Counted from the first letter of the stretch, positions 1 to 11,535 are shown. The stretch is DNA of 64,000 nt from Chinchilla lanigera (GCF_000276665.1 NW_004955487.1:2997103-3061102); one strand, 5' to 3'. Made by a program: numbers and translations. The notes: generated by a model not told the origin, from the sequence alone.

Positions 1-27
<27 letters not shown>
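1..27 (+). repeat. Poly-A tail of a retroelement lying left of the window
   Basis: The window opens with 27 consecutive A. A run this long on the plus strand is normally the 3' tail of a plus-strand LINE or SINE, whose body would lie outside the window. The next bases are ordinary AT-rich DNA with no repeat signature. Confidence 0.5.
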
Positions 28-32
<5 letters not shown>

Positions 33-441
33 AAAAGAAAATCTATATATCACCATCAAATTAAAGGTGAAGTGACAGATATGGTTTTCTATTGTATCAT
101 TCTTTAAATACTAAAATTTAGTAGAATATCTCTTCACCTATTATTTTAAATGATCTTATTTGACACCACTGATACAAATACCAGACGTGAAAAATCTGAA
201 GTAACTAATTACAGTCATATCCAGGGAGTGCTGCTGCATTTCAAAACAGAAATTCCTCTCCAAATTCCTTAAAAATCATGCAAAAAGGCAATGATTTTCC
301 TAATGAAGATTAAAACATAAAAGTTTATTGTAAAAGAATATCAGATGGAATATAAATCTAAATTTGAACTATTCATAAATTAATTTTCATATGACTTTCT
401 GAAAATTAATAATACATTTTTTCATTAAAATGTAAGCATAC
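28..441. other. Unassigned AT-rich intergenic DNA
   Basis: I see no ORF of note, no recognisable repeat and no regulatory motif that stands out. Confidence 0.5.
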
Positions 442-638
442 GCTGAGCATGGTGATATACATTTATAATCCTTGTTCTCTGGGAGGCTGAGACAGAAGGA
501 TCACAAATTTAAACCCAGCCTGGACAACTTAACAACTTAGCAAGATCCTGTCTCAAAAATTAAAGAAAGAGGGAAAGAAAGACAGACAGACAGAAAGGAA
601 GGAAGAAGGAAAGAAAGAAGGAAAGAGAGAAAGAAAAA

Positions 639-698
<60 letters not shown>

Positions 699-755
699 AT
701 ATTGGGGATGCATTTTAGTGTGAATGCCCTAGGTTCAATCACTAGTCCTAAATAC
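442..755 (+). mobile_element. B1-dID composite SINE split by a (GAAA)n expansion
   Basis: A B1-like half begins at GCTGAGCATGGTGATA (442) and runs through GGGAGGCTGAGACAGAAGG to a CCTGTCTCAAAAATT end near 562. An ID-like half follows at 700-755 (ATTGGGGATGCATTTTAG, then CCTAGGTTCAATCACTAGT). The A-rich linker between the halves is now about 135 bp of GAAA/GGAA repeats. The order B1, linker, dID is the known B1-dID architecture of several rodent families. The internal A and B box regions are diverged, so the copy is old. Confidence 0.75.
563..699 (+). repeat. (GAAA)n microsatellite in the SINE linker
   Basis: GAAA/GGAA repeats, with a pure (GAAA) run of about 60 bp at 640-699. It sits exactly where the B1-dID linker should be. 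The minus-strand reading frame through it (poly Ser/Phe/Leu) is a repeat artefact. Confidence 0.9.
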
Positions 756-796
756 ACACACACATACATACATATTCTAACGCTCATGTATTTTTT

Positions 797-961
797 AAAA
801 AATTATTTTTTGGTCTTTTTAAGACAGGGTCTCGCTATATAGTTCAGACTGGACTTGATTGAGCTCACTATGTAGCCCAGGCTGGTCTTGAACTCCCAAC
901 GATCTTCCTGCCTCAACCTCCTGAGTTCTGGGATTAGAGGTGTGTGCCACCATGTCTGGAA
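797..961 (-). mobile_element. B1 SINE, minus strand, with internal duplication
   Basis: Read on the plus strand: AAGACAGGGTCTCGCTATAT (821), a first CTATATAGTTCAGACTGG, a second CTATGTAGCCCAGGCTGG, then GGGATTAGAGGTGTGTGCC. The two copies of the AGTTCAGACTGG / AGCCCAGGCTGG block are the roughly 29-bp tandem duplication typical of rodent B1. No ID half is visible beside it. Confidence 0.85.
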
Positions 962-1140
962 GCACACATGTATTTTTTCTTGACTTTTCTTCAAAAAGGG
1001 GTTTTACCTACTTTTGTTAGAATAGCATCAATGGATGACATTCAAAGTAATACTGTTTTTCAGATAACCACAAAATGTCAGCAATAAACGGTTAGAGAGT
1101 TTTCTAATACTTTAACAGAACAGCTGAGATGAGTAACTTG

Positions 1141-1142
1141 AG

Positions 1143-1189
<47 letters not shown>

Positions 1190-1197
1190 AAAAGAAA

Positions 1198-1254
<57 letters not shown>

Positions 1255-1270
1255 GAGGAAGGAAGAAAGG
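1141..1270 (+). repeat. Second (GAAA)n microsatellite
   Basis: About 120 bp of near-perfect GAAA with two short interruptions, grading into GGAAGG. Unlike the tract at 563-699, no SINE body adjoins it. It lies just upstream of the L1 5' region. Confidence 0.9.
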
Positions 1271-1309
1271 TTTGCTGTATTCATGGATTTGGAAGGTTCA
1301 CATCATGAT

Positions 1310-2290
1310 CCCTGTGCTTGCTGCCTTTGGCCTGAGGAGACATTGTCTATCATGATGCCAGGCAGCCCATGCTGTCTGGGAAACCAGAGGACCCAGGAAG
1401 TGCTTAGGCTTTCAATATCCCCTTCCAGGGCAAGTCCCAGTGACTTCACTTCCACCCACTGAGATCTACTTCTTCAATGTGCTGGCACCTCCCAATAACC
1501 TTGTGGGTTGAGGAGACTTCAACAAAAGGGACTGTGGGGAGGAGGGCATCCCAAGTCCTAACTCTAGCAAAGTCTGTCAATACAATTCTCACTCAATTTC
1601 AGAATCTTTAAGGGCAAGTAGCACATAGATATAAAAGCATGAAGATTTTATGTTACTGAGTCTCTGCCCTCCATGTGCCCAGTGCAGGCAGGAGATCCTC
1701 ACTCAGAAGGCCCACAAACTGCTGACACAAGGGTTGACATTTGGACTCTCCCTGCCCATGCCCTGTGCCACCTGAGGTTCTAGAACAGAAACTGGGCTTT
1801 ACTTGCTGTACACTGACCTCCTGGAGGTCACAGACACAGGCGGTCTGTGATCACTGCCAGTAGAGTCCACTTCTGGCTCCTGTACACACCCTGAGCTTCC
1901 TGGAGACACAGAATCAGGTGGTCCACAAACTGTTCACCTGTGGTTTGTGTCTGGATTCTGCCTGCATCCTGAACTGCCTGGGGATACAGGACCACTGGTC
2001 CATGATTGCACCGCAAGTGCAGCCCTCTTCCAGGTCATACACATGCCCTGAGCTGTGAAGGGACACTCGGTCAGATGGTCTGCCATCAGCTTTCATCACA
2101 GTTCATGTCTGAGACCTGGGAGAACTAGGAACAATTTACCATCTGCCACAAGGCCCCAGACTAAGCAGTACATCTCAGTGGACACTGAGGGGCAAGCCTG
2201 ACCACCAGGAAAACTAGGGACACTAGCGACTTTTGCTAAGCTGCCATGGAAGAGGGAGACTGAGCATTCTGCCTCTGGCATCAAACATGA
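1310..2290 (+). promoter_or_regulatory. L1 5' UTR / internal promoter region with ~77-bp tandem units
   Basis: This roughly 1-kb stretch immediately precedes ORF1 and is richer in G and C than its surroundings. Four degenerate units start near 1811, 1887, 1965 and 2042. Each carries a variant of CCTGAGCT-CCTGGAGACACAG followed by GGTGGTCCACAA-like bases. L1 5' UTRs contain an internal RNA polymerase II promoter, and in some rodents it is built of tandem monomers. Calling these units promoter monomers is inference. The exact 5' end is uncertain. Confidence 0.5.
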
Positions 2291-2392
2291 CAAGATGAAA
2301 GACTAAAACGCAATCTCAGAATTCCACCCCACTCAGAACAAGTCCAGGAGACACTGACAGAATTTGGGAAACACACACCTGAAATTGCTGAA

Positions 2393-3391
2393 ATGATTGC
2401 AATGGAAGTAAAGAAACAACTCCATCAGGCCATAGAAGAGATCAGATCAGAAATAATCTCTCAAGCAAAAAAAAATGAAATGACAATAATACTGAAAGAA
2501 TTGCTCAGCACATCTAAAGAAGAAACATATAAAAAAATAGATGAATATAGGCAATGGATGAAAACATTAAATGAACAATATAGGAATGAACTAGAACACA
2601 TGAAACAGATTAGAAGAGACATCCAGGAAATCAAAGCTTCCATTGAAAGCTGGCAAAACCACTTGAATGAAGCCAAAGAGAGAATTTCAGATTTTGAAGA
2701 CAGCATAGCAGCTAGTGATCGTGAAAGAAAGGATCTCTTAAAATCAACAAGGAACGAAGAAAAATCAATTCATCAGCTGCAAGACAAGGGAAGGCAGAAT
2801 AATGTACAACTAATAGGAGTCAATGAGACAGCAAAAGGAAACACAAATGACATAAAAAGAGTATTTGCAGAAATAATAGCAGAAAATTTCCCAAGCATGG
2901 AAACAGAATCTGATATACAGTAAATGAAGCATATAGAACTCCAACTAGTCATAACAAAAATAAAACCACACCCAGATATAATAATCAAGATCCCAGATCT
3001 CCATCAAAAGAACAGAATATTAAAAGCTGCTAGAGAAAAGAGACAGATCACCTATAAAGGATAGCCCATCAGAATCACAGCAGACTTCTCAGCACAAACC
3101 GTCCAATCAAGAAGAGTTTGGAGCAAAGTATTACAGGTCCTGAGACAGAACAGCTTCCAAGCAAGACTGATCTACCCTGCCAAATTATCCCTCAAATTCA
3201 ACGGAGAAATAAAATATTTTCACAACAAAGAACAACTGAAGAACTTCATGAGAGCCAAACCATCCTTACAAAGAGTACTAAAAGATATTCTAGGCAGAGA
3301 AAATATTACCAGAATTTCAAGAATAACAATAGAAAGGAACCCTCAAGCAGAGCAAGCAATTACACAGGTAGAAAAAGTAGGAAACAAATAG
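2393..3391 (+). pseudogene. L1 ORF1p (RNA-binding chaperone), two premature stops
   Basis: ORF1p coats L1 RNA as a trimer. From ATG 2393 one frame runs to TAG at 3389-3391, 333 codons, close to the usual length (about 340-370). It is broken only by TAA at 2921 and TAG at 3062. The frame is also open back to 2291 without another ATG, so the true start may be lost. The first 130 residues are charged and heptad-rich (KEERI, DRERKDLL), as in the coiled coil. Residues 133-176 (QNNVQLIGVNE) begin the RRM. The part after 2924 carries the C-terminal signatures ILKAAREKRQITYKG, ITADFSAQTVQSRR and LIYPAKLSLKFNGEIK. ORF2 begins 12 nt after the ORF1 stop. Confidence 0.9.
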
Positions 3392-3403
3392 TAAGTAAAT
3401 AAC

Positions 3404-6400
3404 ATGACAATGATAAGCCAACACATATGAATTATAACCATTAATGTAAATGGCCTCATTTCACCAGTGAAAAGAAACAGGCTGGCAGAGTGGGTTAAGA
3501 AACAAAATCCAACAATATGCTGTATACAGGAAACACATTTTAATCAAAAGGAAATCCATAGACTGAAAGTCAAAGGATGGAAAACAATATTCCATGCAAC
3601 AGGAACCCAGAAAATAGCAGATGAAGCTATTCTGTTTGCAGACAGTATAAAGTTCAAACCAAGAACAATCAAAAGAGATAAACAAGGTCACTACACATGT
3701 GTTAGGGGAAAACTGAAAGAGGAAGAAATAACAATCATAAACATGTATACACCAAATATCAGAGCATCAAACTATATAAGACAAATCTTAACACATGAAA
3801 ACCCAAACAATTAACAATACTATTGTAATAGGAGACCTCAACACCCCTTTGACACAGAGAGAAAGGCAAACTGGACAAAAAATCAGCAAAGAAATAACCA
3901 AATCTGTGAACAAATGGACTTAGGAGATGTATACAGAGTGTTCTGCCCCACAATATCAGAATACATATTTTTCTCAGCTTCACATGGGACTTTGTCTAAA
4001 ATAGACCACATTCTAGCCCATAGAGCATACCTAACTAAATGCAAAAGAATTAAAATTATCCCATGCATATTATCTGACTGCAGTGCAATGAAAGTGGAAA
4101 TTAATGACAAAAGAAACTCCAAAAAATCCATAAACACTTGGAAGTTAAACAACAACCCCCTGAACAGCCAATGGGTCATAGAAGAAATTAAAACATACCT
4201 ACAAACAAATGAAAATGTAAATACAGCTTACTGGAATCTGAGGGATGCAATGAAAGCAGTCCTCAGAAGGAAATTTATAGTGGTGAACTCACAGATAAGG
4301 AAAACAGAAAAAGAACAGATAAACAGCCTAATGCTGCACCTCAACCTATTACAAAAAAAGGAACAAGTCAAGCCCAAAGCCCAAGGATGGGAGGAGATTC
4401 TAAAGATCAGGGCAGAAATTAATGACACTGAGATGAAGAAAACTGTACAAAAAATAAATGAACCAAAGAGTTGGTTCTTTGAAAGAATAAATAAAATTGA
4501 TAAACCTCTAGCCAACCTTTAAAAAAAGGAAAAAATTCATATTCATGAAATAAGGAATAAAAAGGATGAAATTATTCAGAAAGATCATTAATTCAGAAAT
4601 TCAGAAGATCATTAATAACTACTTTGAAAATCTTTACTCCCATATGATAGAAAACTCAGAAGAAATGCACAGATTCCTAGATGTGTACGAATTACCAAAG
4701 TTAAGTCAAGAAGATATAAAAATCCTGAACAACCCAATATCAATTAATGAGATTGAAAATGTGATTAAAAACTTACCGACAAAGAAAATCCCAGGTCTTG
4801 ATGGATTCACAGCAGAATTTTACAAGAAATTCAGACAGAATTTAATATGAACGTTCCTCCAGCTCTTCAATGAAATTGAAAAGGAAGCAATTCTCCCTAA
4901 CTCATTTCTGGAGGCAAGCATCATACAGATACCAAAACCAGAGAAAGACCCAACCAAGAAAGAGAACTACAGACCAATCTCCTTAATGAGTATAGATGCA
5001 AAGATACTCAATAAGATACTAGCAAACAGAATGCAGCAAAGTATCAAGAAAATCACACACCATGACTGAGTCAGATTCATTCCAGGAACGCAGGGATGGT
5101 TCAATATTCACAAATCAATAAATGTAACACACTATATCAATAGAGCCAAAAACCACATGATCACTTCAATAGATGCAGAAAAAGCTTTTGACAAAGTCCA
5201 ATATGCGTTCGTGATAAAAACCCTACAGAAAATAGGAATAGATGGTCTTTACCTCAACCTGATCAAAGCCATCTATGACAAACCACAGAAACATCATACC
5301 GAATGGACAAAAACTGAAAGCTTTCACTCTAAAGTCAGGAACAAGACAAGGATGTCCACTGTCACCACTCGTTTTCATCATAGTTCTGGAAGCATTAGGC
5401 ATAGCAATTAGACAAGAGAGAGAAATAAAAGGAATAAGGATAGGAAAGGAAGAAGTAAAACTATCACTATTTGCAGATGACATGATACTTTACATGGAAG
5501 ACCCCAAAAACTCAACAAGAAGACTCCTTGAATTAATCAACAAATTCAGCAGTGTAGCTGGATACAAAGTCAACACCCAAAACTCAATAGAATTCCTATA
5601 CACAAACAACAAATACATTGAGAGAGAAATTAAGGAAACCATACCTTTCACAATAGCATCCAAGAAATTGAAATATTTAGGAATCAATCTAACAAAAGTA
5701 GTAAAAGATCTCTTCAACGAAAACTACAGTACTCTGAAAAAAGAGATTGAAGAGGATTTCCATAAATGGAAAAATATTCCTTGCTCATGGATAGGAAGAT
5801 CCAACATTGTGAAAATGGCCATACTCCCAAAGTTGTTGTACAGATTCAGTGCAATTCCCATTAAAATAGCATTAGCATACCTCACAGATCTAGAGGAAAC
5901 ACTCCTTACATTCGTCTGGAACCAGAAGAGACCCAGAATAGCAAAAGCAATCCTGAGCAACAAAGACAAGTCAGATGGAATCACAATTCCTGACCTGAAA
6001 TTATGCTGCAAATTTATTGTAATAAAATCAACGTGGAACTGACTAAAAAACAGACCAGAGGATCAATGGAACAGGCTGGAAGACACAGACAGAACCACAA
6101 ACACACTCAGACACCTAATCTTTGACAAAGGGGCCAAACAAACTCACTGGATGAACGATAGCCTCTTTAATACATGGTGCTGGAAAAATTGGCTTGCCAT
6201 CTGCCAAAGACTGAAAATAAACTGAAGTCTATCACCATGCAGCAAACTCAAGTCAAAATGGATCAGAGATCTCAATATTAAAACAGAAACACTAAATCTA
6301 TTGGAAAAGAAATTAGGAAAAATTCTTGAAGACATAGGGGTAGGCAAAGAATTCATGAACAAAAACCAAACCATATGTGAAATACTTCAAAGAATCAACA

Positions 6401-7090
6401 AGTGGGATCTCATCCTACTGACAAGTTTCTGCACATCTAAAGAAATCGCCAACAGAGTAAAAAGGAAACCCACCAATTATGAAAATATTTTAGCCGACTG
6501 TCCCTTGGACAGAGGGTTTCTATCTAGAACAAATAAAGAATTAAAAATCATCAGCCCCCCCCAACTCAAAGACCCAGTCTAAAAATGTGCAGCTGAGATG
6601 AATGTACACTTCTCAGAGAAAGAAATACAAATGGCAAAAAAGTGCATGAGAAAATGTTCAACATCATTAGTCACTTGAGAAATGCAAATTAAAACATTTA
6701 CATTTCATCTTACCACAGTAAGAATGGCTATCACTAAGAAATCAACCAATAACAAATGCTGGCATGGCTGTAGAGAAATAGGAGCTCTTCTCCACTGCTG
6801 GTGGGAATGCCAACTGGTGAAACCACCGTGGAAATCAGTTTGGAGTTTTCTCAGCATAATAGGTGTAGTGGTCCCATTCAACTCAGCTATTCCTCTTCTG
6901 GGTATTTTGCCAGAAGACCTGAACACATCATATCACAGCGATATATGAGCTCCCATGTTTATAGCAGCACAATTTGTAATTGCTAAATTGTGGAAGCAAC
7001 CCAAATGTCCGTCCACTGCAGAATCCATAAAAAAATTGTACTTTTATATAATGGAATATTACTCAGCTATAAAGATAGATAAACTTTAGT
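3404..7090 (+). pseudogene. L1 ORF2p (endonuclease and reverse transcriptase), multiply broken
   Basis: ORF2p nicks target DNA and reverse-transcribes L1 RNA. The start ATG at 3404 is followed by an in-frame TGA at codon 9 (3428). Endonuclease motifs are visible: INVNG, CCIQETHF (about 3520), GDLNTPL (3831, in a shifted frame), KIDHI (about 3995) and LSDCSAM (about 4070). In the last, the catalytic His of SDH is Cys. Reverse transcriptase follows: [10 protein letters not shown] (5164), a frameshift near 5280-5300, then [10 protein letters not shown] and FADDM (about 5470) in a 255-codon open stretch (5275-6042). Further stops lie at 4848 and near 5068, with a frame change at 4522-4566. The C-terminal Cys/His motif C-x3-C-x7-H-x4-C is intact at about 6757-6810. 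The last recognisable block is MEYYSAIK-like at 7050. Confidence 0.93.
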
Positions 7091-7610
7091 CTTTTATAGA
7101 CAAATTGTCACAACTAGAGACCGTACTCATAAGTGAATTAAAGCAGACCTCCATGTATAAGCAGCATATGGTCTCACTAGTGTAAGAACCTGAAAGAGTG
7201 AATAAAAATTAGGAGGTATGATAGACATTGTGAAATGAAAGCAAAATGCTCAAAAGTAAAGAGCAACAGGGGTGAGGGAAAAGAGACAAGAAAGATGGGG
7301 AAATTATGTATGTATATATGTATGTATGTATGTACAGGATAGCTAGCATAGTTGCACTACTGACTTCTCTTGCTTTACTGAAAGGAATAGTTAATGATTA
7401 CTTATTTGATCAATCTTGCATGTCTGTATTTGTTTTCCTGAGAAACCACTTTGAAGATATCAATACGCAATACAACAACCATTGTTAATTTACTACCACT
7501 TTGTCTGTAACTCTGTATTTCTTGTATTGTTCTTATGCTATTTTGTAAATGGATGTCTGTTTGTTAATATGTTTTCTTTTTTATTATTAATATTAATTTA
7601 AAAAAGAATA
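7091..7610 (+). other. L1 3' UTR and A-rich end
   Basis: The segment follows the ORF2 C-terminus. It holds a purine-rich G tract (GGGGTGAGGGAAAAGAGAC, 7269) and a short (TATG)n stretch at 7304-7334. It ends in AT-rich sequence with ATTTAAAAAAG near 7605. Reverse-complement matches occur at 13912, 16319, 24607 and 42238, which fixes it as the family 3' end. Confidence 0.8.
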
Positions 7611-9204
7611 TTTCATGTTATTGACTAAATGCTTTTATGATGTACTCTGAAGAGTGTTTGGTTGCAGGAAATGAATATGAATATGAAAGCAAAGTTTTGG
7701 ATAAGAAGGTGAGAATAAGTATACTATATTTTATAAAATCATTAATCCAGTGATGAATAAATATTTATCACAAGTCAATATTTTTCTGTAGCTCTAATTA
7801 AGTTCATTTCACTTAGTAACATATACACTGTAGTGGGAAGCGATTATTCATTTTACTTTCTTTCATTTATCGATTTACTTTATATTAATCTTCTGACTAA
7901 AAAAATGCAAAAATTTTGCAAATGAGATGACCACCATGTATATGTTCCTGTCAAACTTATTTATCCTATTTCCTCAAAATTTTATCACTTTTTTATTTCA
8001 AAAACATTCAGAGTCTTCTCTCCCACTTTCCTGAGATACATAGAGTTCAAATGCTGCCAATAGTCCCCTACTGTGAATAGCATGCTGGAAGTTTATTACT
8101 GCCTATCTGCAACTTAGTTTCAACCAATTATTTTCTGGTTCTCATCAAATGTGCTTTCTGAAGTCAAACATATTTAGGTTTTCTTACATGTGTGCTTAAT
8201 ATACCTAGCATCTCAAACCATAATTCTAATTAAGGAAGTTTTCATTCCTTGATGTGGTAGCTTATTAAAATTAGAATGCCCACAGGATTTAGATTAAACA
8301 CTAATATAATTCACTTGTCAGAGAATGTTTCATGCCACTTTTTCATGGAAGGTAAATTATATGGCTGTAGAGAGGAGCACATATGACTCCATGTTAGGAA
8401 GCATTCATGATTGACACCGGCAGGTGTGCAGCCAGGAAGCAGGGAGTGCCAAGACAGATGGAGACAGTACAGGGTCCACTTCCCTCAATGCCTAACCCTA
8501 GAGGTGTGTTGAGCCCTTTGCAGCCTCAGTTTCCAATAACTGTACCAGGGGTTCTGTGGAGCCATCATCTCCAAGGTTGATCCCATGCTTCAAGGTTTCT
8601 TTTTCCATAAGTAGTAATGATAGTAAAAACTAAAAGTATCTGATCCTGACCTTGTGGGAGCTCAAGGTGACATGGAGATTCTGCAGCTGCCACTGGAGGG
8701 GAGTTTTACACACAACCCACAATGCAAAGAGATACAGCAGCTCAGAGCTTCACAAGGGGCCCCTAACCCTGAGCAATCTGAATTTCAATCATTACTGAAA
8801 TTCAATTTTCCTGGAGGATGTGCTACCTTTGGTTTCTTGGGAAACTAGCATAGGATGATCTTACATGTTAAGCAGGAGGAATATCCCATTGGTATGCAGA
8901 GACCAGAGCTTCCACGGGATATGAAGAAGCCTGCAAAATACAGTTTTATCCTGAACTTGCCACTGCTGTTATGATTCTTTTGTACTGTATTACTGCTCAA
9001 GCCTCACTTTTTGTTATGAAAGCATAGAAGGTTTTCTTTATTTTTTATATAAAAGTGAAAAATTGAATTCAGTTCTCTAGTCCAGTTATCCTCTTTTGAA
9101 TCATAATGCCGAGATTTCTCATTCCCTTTAAGTTCACTTTGGTTCTTTCAAAAATCCTTTTACTTTGGTGATTACTTTTTCCTGCTCTGAAAAAAATCAG
9201 CAAG
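7611..9204. other. Unassigned intergenic DNA
   Basis: AT-rich, with a slightly more GC-rich part at 8390-8870. There is a 64-codon ORF at 8654 with no recognisable domain. I recognise no repeat. Confidence 0.4.
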
Positions 9205-9332
9205 TGTTTTTATTTATTTTTGAAATGGACACTCCTAACTTTCCCGGGAAGTCTTTGAATTTAGGATCCTCCTACTTCAGTTGCTTAAATACCTGGGAAT
9301 ACAGGCATACATTATTGCACCCTGGATGATCA
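9205..9332 (-). mobile_element. Old B1/7SL-type SINE, minus strand
   Basis: Plus-strand text shows TTTTGAAATGGACACTCCTA, GGATCCTCCTACTTCAGT and CCTGGGAATACAGGCATACA, followed by TTGCACCCTGG. This is the reversed order of a 7SL-derived SINE. It is more diverged than the other B1 copies. Confidence 0.6.
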
Positions 9333-9639
9333 AAAAATATAAAAGAACAAATTTTTCTGCAGAACTACATCTGTCAATAGTGTGTGAACCACAGAAAATC
9401 ATCCTCTCTGTGTGTGACTGTGACACTTATGTGGGAGTGTCACTCCTGTGCTGTATGCTACTCATGTAAACCGTGTGGTTGAAGTGGCTTTGCTTCTGGA
9501 TGGAGTACAAATCTTTTCAGAGGAGAAGGGATAAAAGACTCTTCTGAACATACTTCTGTGCAGATTTCTGAGCACAGCACACCACTTCCTGCCTCTGACT
9601 GGTAAAACATCACCCAGTGACCAGGGAAGGGAGTGCTAA

Positions 9640-9985
9640 TTGTTTTAGCCACACGCTGGTCACTGGAACAAAATAGCAGCCATCCACAACTTCAGGGAGG
9701 AGAGTCCTGAAGTTTGCTGTTTTCAGTCCATGGTTTGCTGTCTCGCAGGCAGAAATGGCAAGGAGGAAGCATGTGGCAGAGAGGAACTGCTCATATGCTG
9801 CTGGCCAGGAAGTAGGAAGGAGATATGTGGGGAGATGTACTTTCCCAGGCCACCCTCCCACTGACCTATCTCTTCCAATCAGCTTCCACCTCCTAACAGC
9901 ACATTTTGCTACATCTTTTGTGGGGAAAAATCCTGATCCTAGGAATAACATTCTGCCTTTGGCTCCCAAAAGAGTTATGCATATA
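9640..9985 (-). mobile_element. MaLR LTR, minus strand (copy a)
   Basis: In reverse orientation it shows the MST/MT-type LTR landmarks: TTCAGTCCATGGTTTGCTGT, GGCAAGGAGGAAGCATGTGG, GGCCAGGAAGTAGGAAGG, then CCACCCTCCCACTGACCTA and CCACCTCCTAACAGCACATT. MaLR elements are non-autonomous ERVL relatives. The distal part (after 9930) is weak. Confidence 0.7.
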
Positions 9986-10115
9986 TCTTTATAAAAAATG
10001 CATTTAGATAGTCTCTGAGAGCTGTCAAAGTCTTAAGAATTCCCGCATTACTGAAAGGTCTAAGTTTAAAGTTTCCTTGAGACTCAAATCAAAAATCTTA
10101 GCTGTAAGCCTGTGT

Positions 10116-10247
10116 AAAAATTCTTTTTTTTTTTGTTTTTTGTTTTTTGTTTTTTGTTTTTCTCCGGTACCGGGAACCAAACTCACTACCTTGCGCTTGC
10201 CAGGCAGGTGCTTTGCCCCTGAGCTAAATCCCCAGCAAAAATTCTTT
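10116..10247 (-). mobile_element. ID-like SINE with intact target-site duplication
   Basis: The reverse complement begins GCTGGGGATTTAGCTCAGGG and continues through GCACCTGCCTGGCAAGCG to a GGTTCCCGGTACC B-box-like block. It then has an A-rich tail made of (CAAAAAA)n. This is the tRNA-derived ID body, here 75 bp plus tail. The 11-bp direct repeat AAAAATTCTTT flanks it at 10116-10126 and 10237-10247. The perfect duplication and clean body show a recent L1-driven insertion. Confidence 0.88.
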
Positions 10248-10399
10248 AAAAATATAACTACTTCCACCATCCAATGGGACAAGGCAAACATTTTCTTTCC
10301 GAAAGGGAGATATAGAGGATAAAAATGAGTTAGACCAAAGACAGATTGAAATTCAGCAGGAAAAACATTAAATCCTATGGCTTCATGTCCAGTACTAGG

Positions 10400-11535
10400 G
10401 TAAGTTATGCTGAGATGTGAACTTCAAAGAGCTTGGCAGCCCTACCCTTATGGCATTGCAGAATACAGGTTTCTGACCTCTTCCTTGGGCTGGCTTTGCT
10501 AATTGCTTGCAGTCTTCCCCAGCAGATGATCCATGATTCTGGCATCCACAGCTCCTGAGATCTCTATTGCACTTTCAACTTCAATTTCACAGCTTTATAC
10601 ACTGGCCTCTTGGAGACATACTACCTGGCCTTACAGGGCTTCTTCTGAAATCTGGGTGGGACAAACCTGACCCCACAACTCTTGCATTCTACATAGCTGT
10701 AAAAACAGCAGGATGGAGATGATGTGAAAATCTACTAACAGCTTGAAAAATAGTCAGGCTCTCATGGATCATAGATTCAGAACCCTTTGAGAGCCTGAGT
10801 GACTCAGTACTGTGAACTAATTCTGGTAAGCATATTCTCTACATGGCCCTTCTCAAGCAGGATTTTCTGGGGCTCACTTAAAGCACAGGATTTTATTTTT
10901 GTACTCTTTATCTTACACTGATCTGGGTCTTGCTAATTCTTAAGATACCCTCAAAGGATCTTTCGTACTCTACTGATGTAAAGCACTTGGTTTATTTTAA
11001 TCTTTTTTAGCAACCAAGCTTTCCTGGGCACCAGTTTTATAAGTGATTCCTTTCTGGAGAAACTGGAAAGTTTTCAAATAGGATTTTGGCTCCTGATTCT
11101 CACCATAAATCTCACTATAAGAAACAAGTAGTACCCATGCTACAGTCTGAGTGTTGAGCTGCTTTCAAATTTCCACTATTAGATAAATTTGTCTGTCTTC
11201 TTCAATCTCAGTCTCTCAGAAAGTCTCAAGACATAAACAAAATGAAGACAAATTTTCTGCCATAGGGTAACACACATAGTCTTGAGTCCATTTACCAATG
11301 GAGTCTTTGTTCACAAATGAAACCTCCTGAGCCTACTAGTTACTGTCTATGTTTGTGTCTGCATTCTGGTCTGAGCTCTGTCAAGAATCTCCCATTAAGT
11401 TTGGCTTACAGCAAACTATGGCTTCTCTAGCCATCATCTTCCAACCTGTCCAAACTTCTCCCATGAACCAGTTTCAAAGGCCACTGGATGACAAGATTAG
11501 GTATATTCACATCAACACTCACTGGTAACAGATTT
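10400..11535 (-). mobile_element. MaLR internal region, minus strand
   Basis: The stretch fits the internal part of MST/THE1-type MaLR elements in reverse. Landmarks are GCAGCCCTACCCTTATGGCA (10437), TTCTTCTGAAATCTGGGTGG (10640), CCACAACTCTTGCATTCTAC (10673) and CATCTTCCAACCTGTCC near 11445. It ends as LTR copy b begins (TTAGTCACTTTCTCACTGC). No protein is encoded, as expected for a non-autonomous element. Assigned from remembered family features, not by alignment. Confidence 0.55.

Larger units (their letters stand above)
1310..7610 (+). mobile_element. Nearly full-length LINE-1 (L1), defective
   Basis: All L1 parts occur in the right order on one strand. They are a relatively GC-rich 5' region (about 1310-2290), the ORF1 frame (2291-3391), ORF2 (3404 to about 7090, broken), and a 3' UTR with a purine-rich G tract (7255-7305) and an A-rich end near 7610. 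The length of about 6.3 kb fits a complete element. ORF1 keeps a single frame with two stops, while ORF2 has several stops and frameshifts, so the copy cannot move itself. Exact ends and target-site duplication were not resolved. The 3' UTR matches the truncated L1 3' ends found elsewhere in this window, so this is one active family of the lineage. Confidence 0.93.

Noticed and set aside
560..1284. Minus-strand ORFs of 75 and 68 codons rich in Ser, Phe and Leu
   Set aside because: They are translations of the two (GAAA)n microsatellites.
2461..2988. Minus-strand ORFs opposite L1 ORF1
   Set aside because: They are antisense shadows of the ORF1 frame.
9610..9994. 119-codon and 79-codon ORFs on opposite strands
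   Set aside because: Both fall within MaLR LTR copy a.
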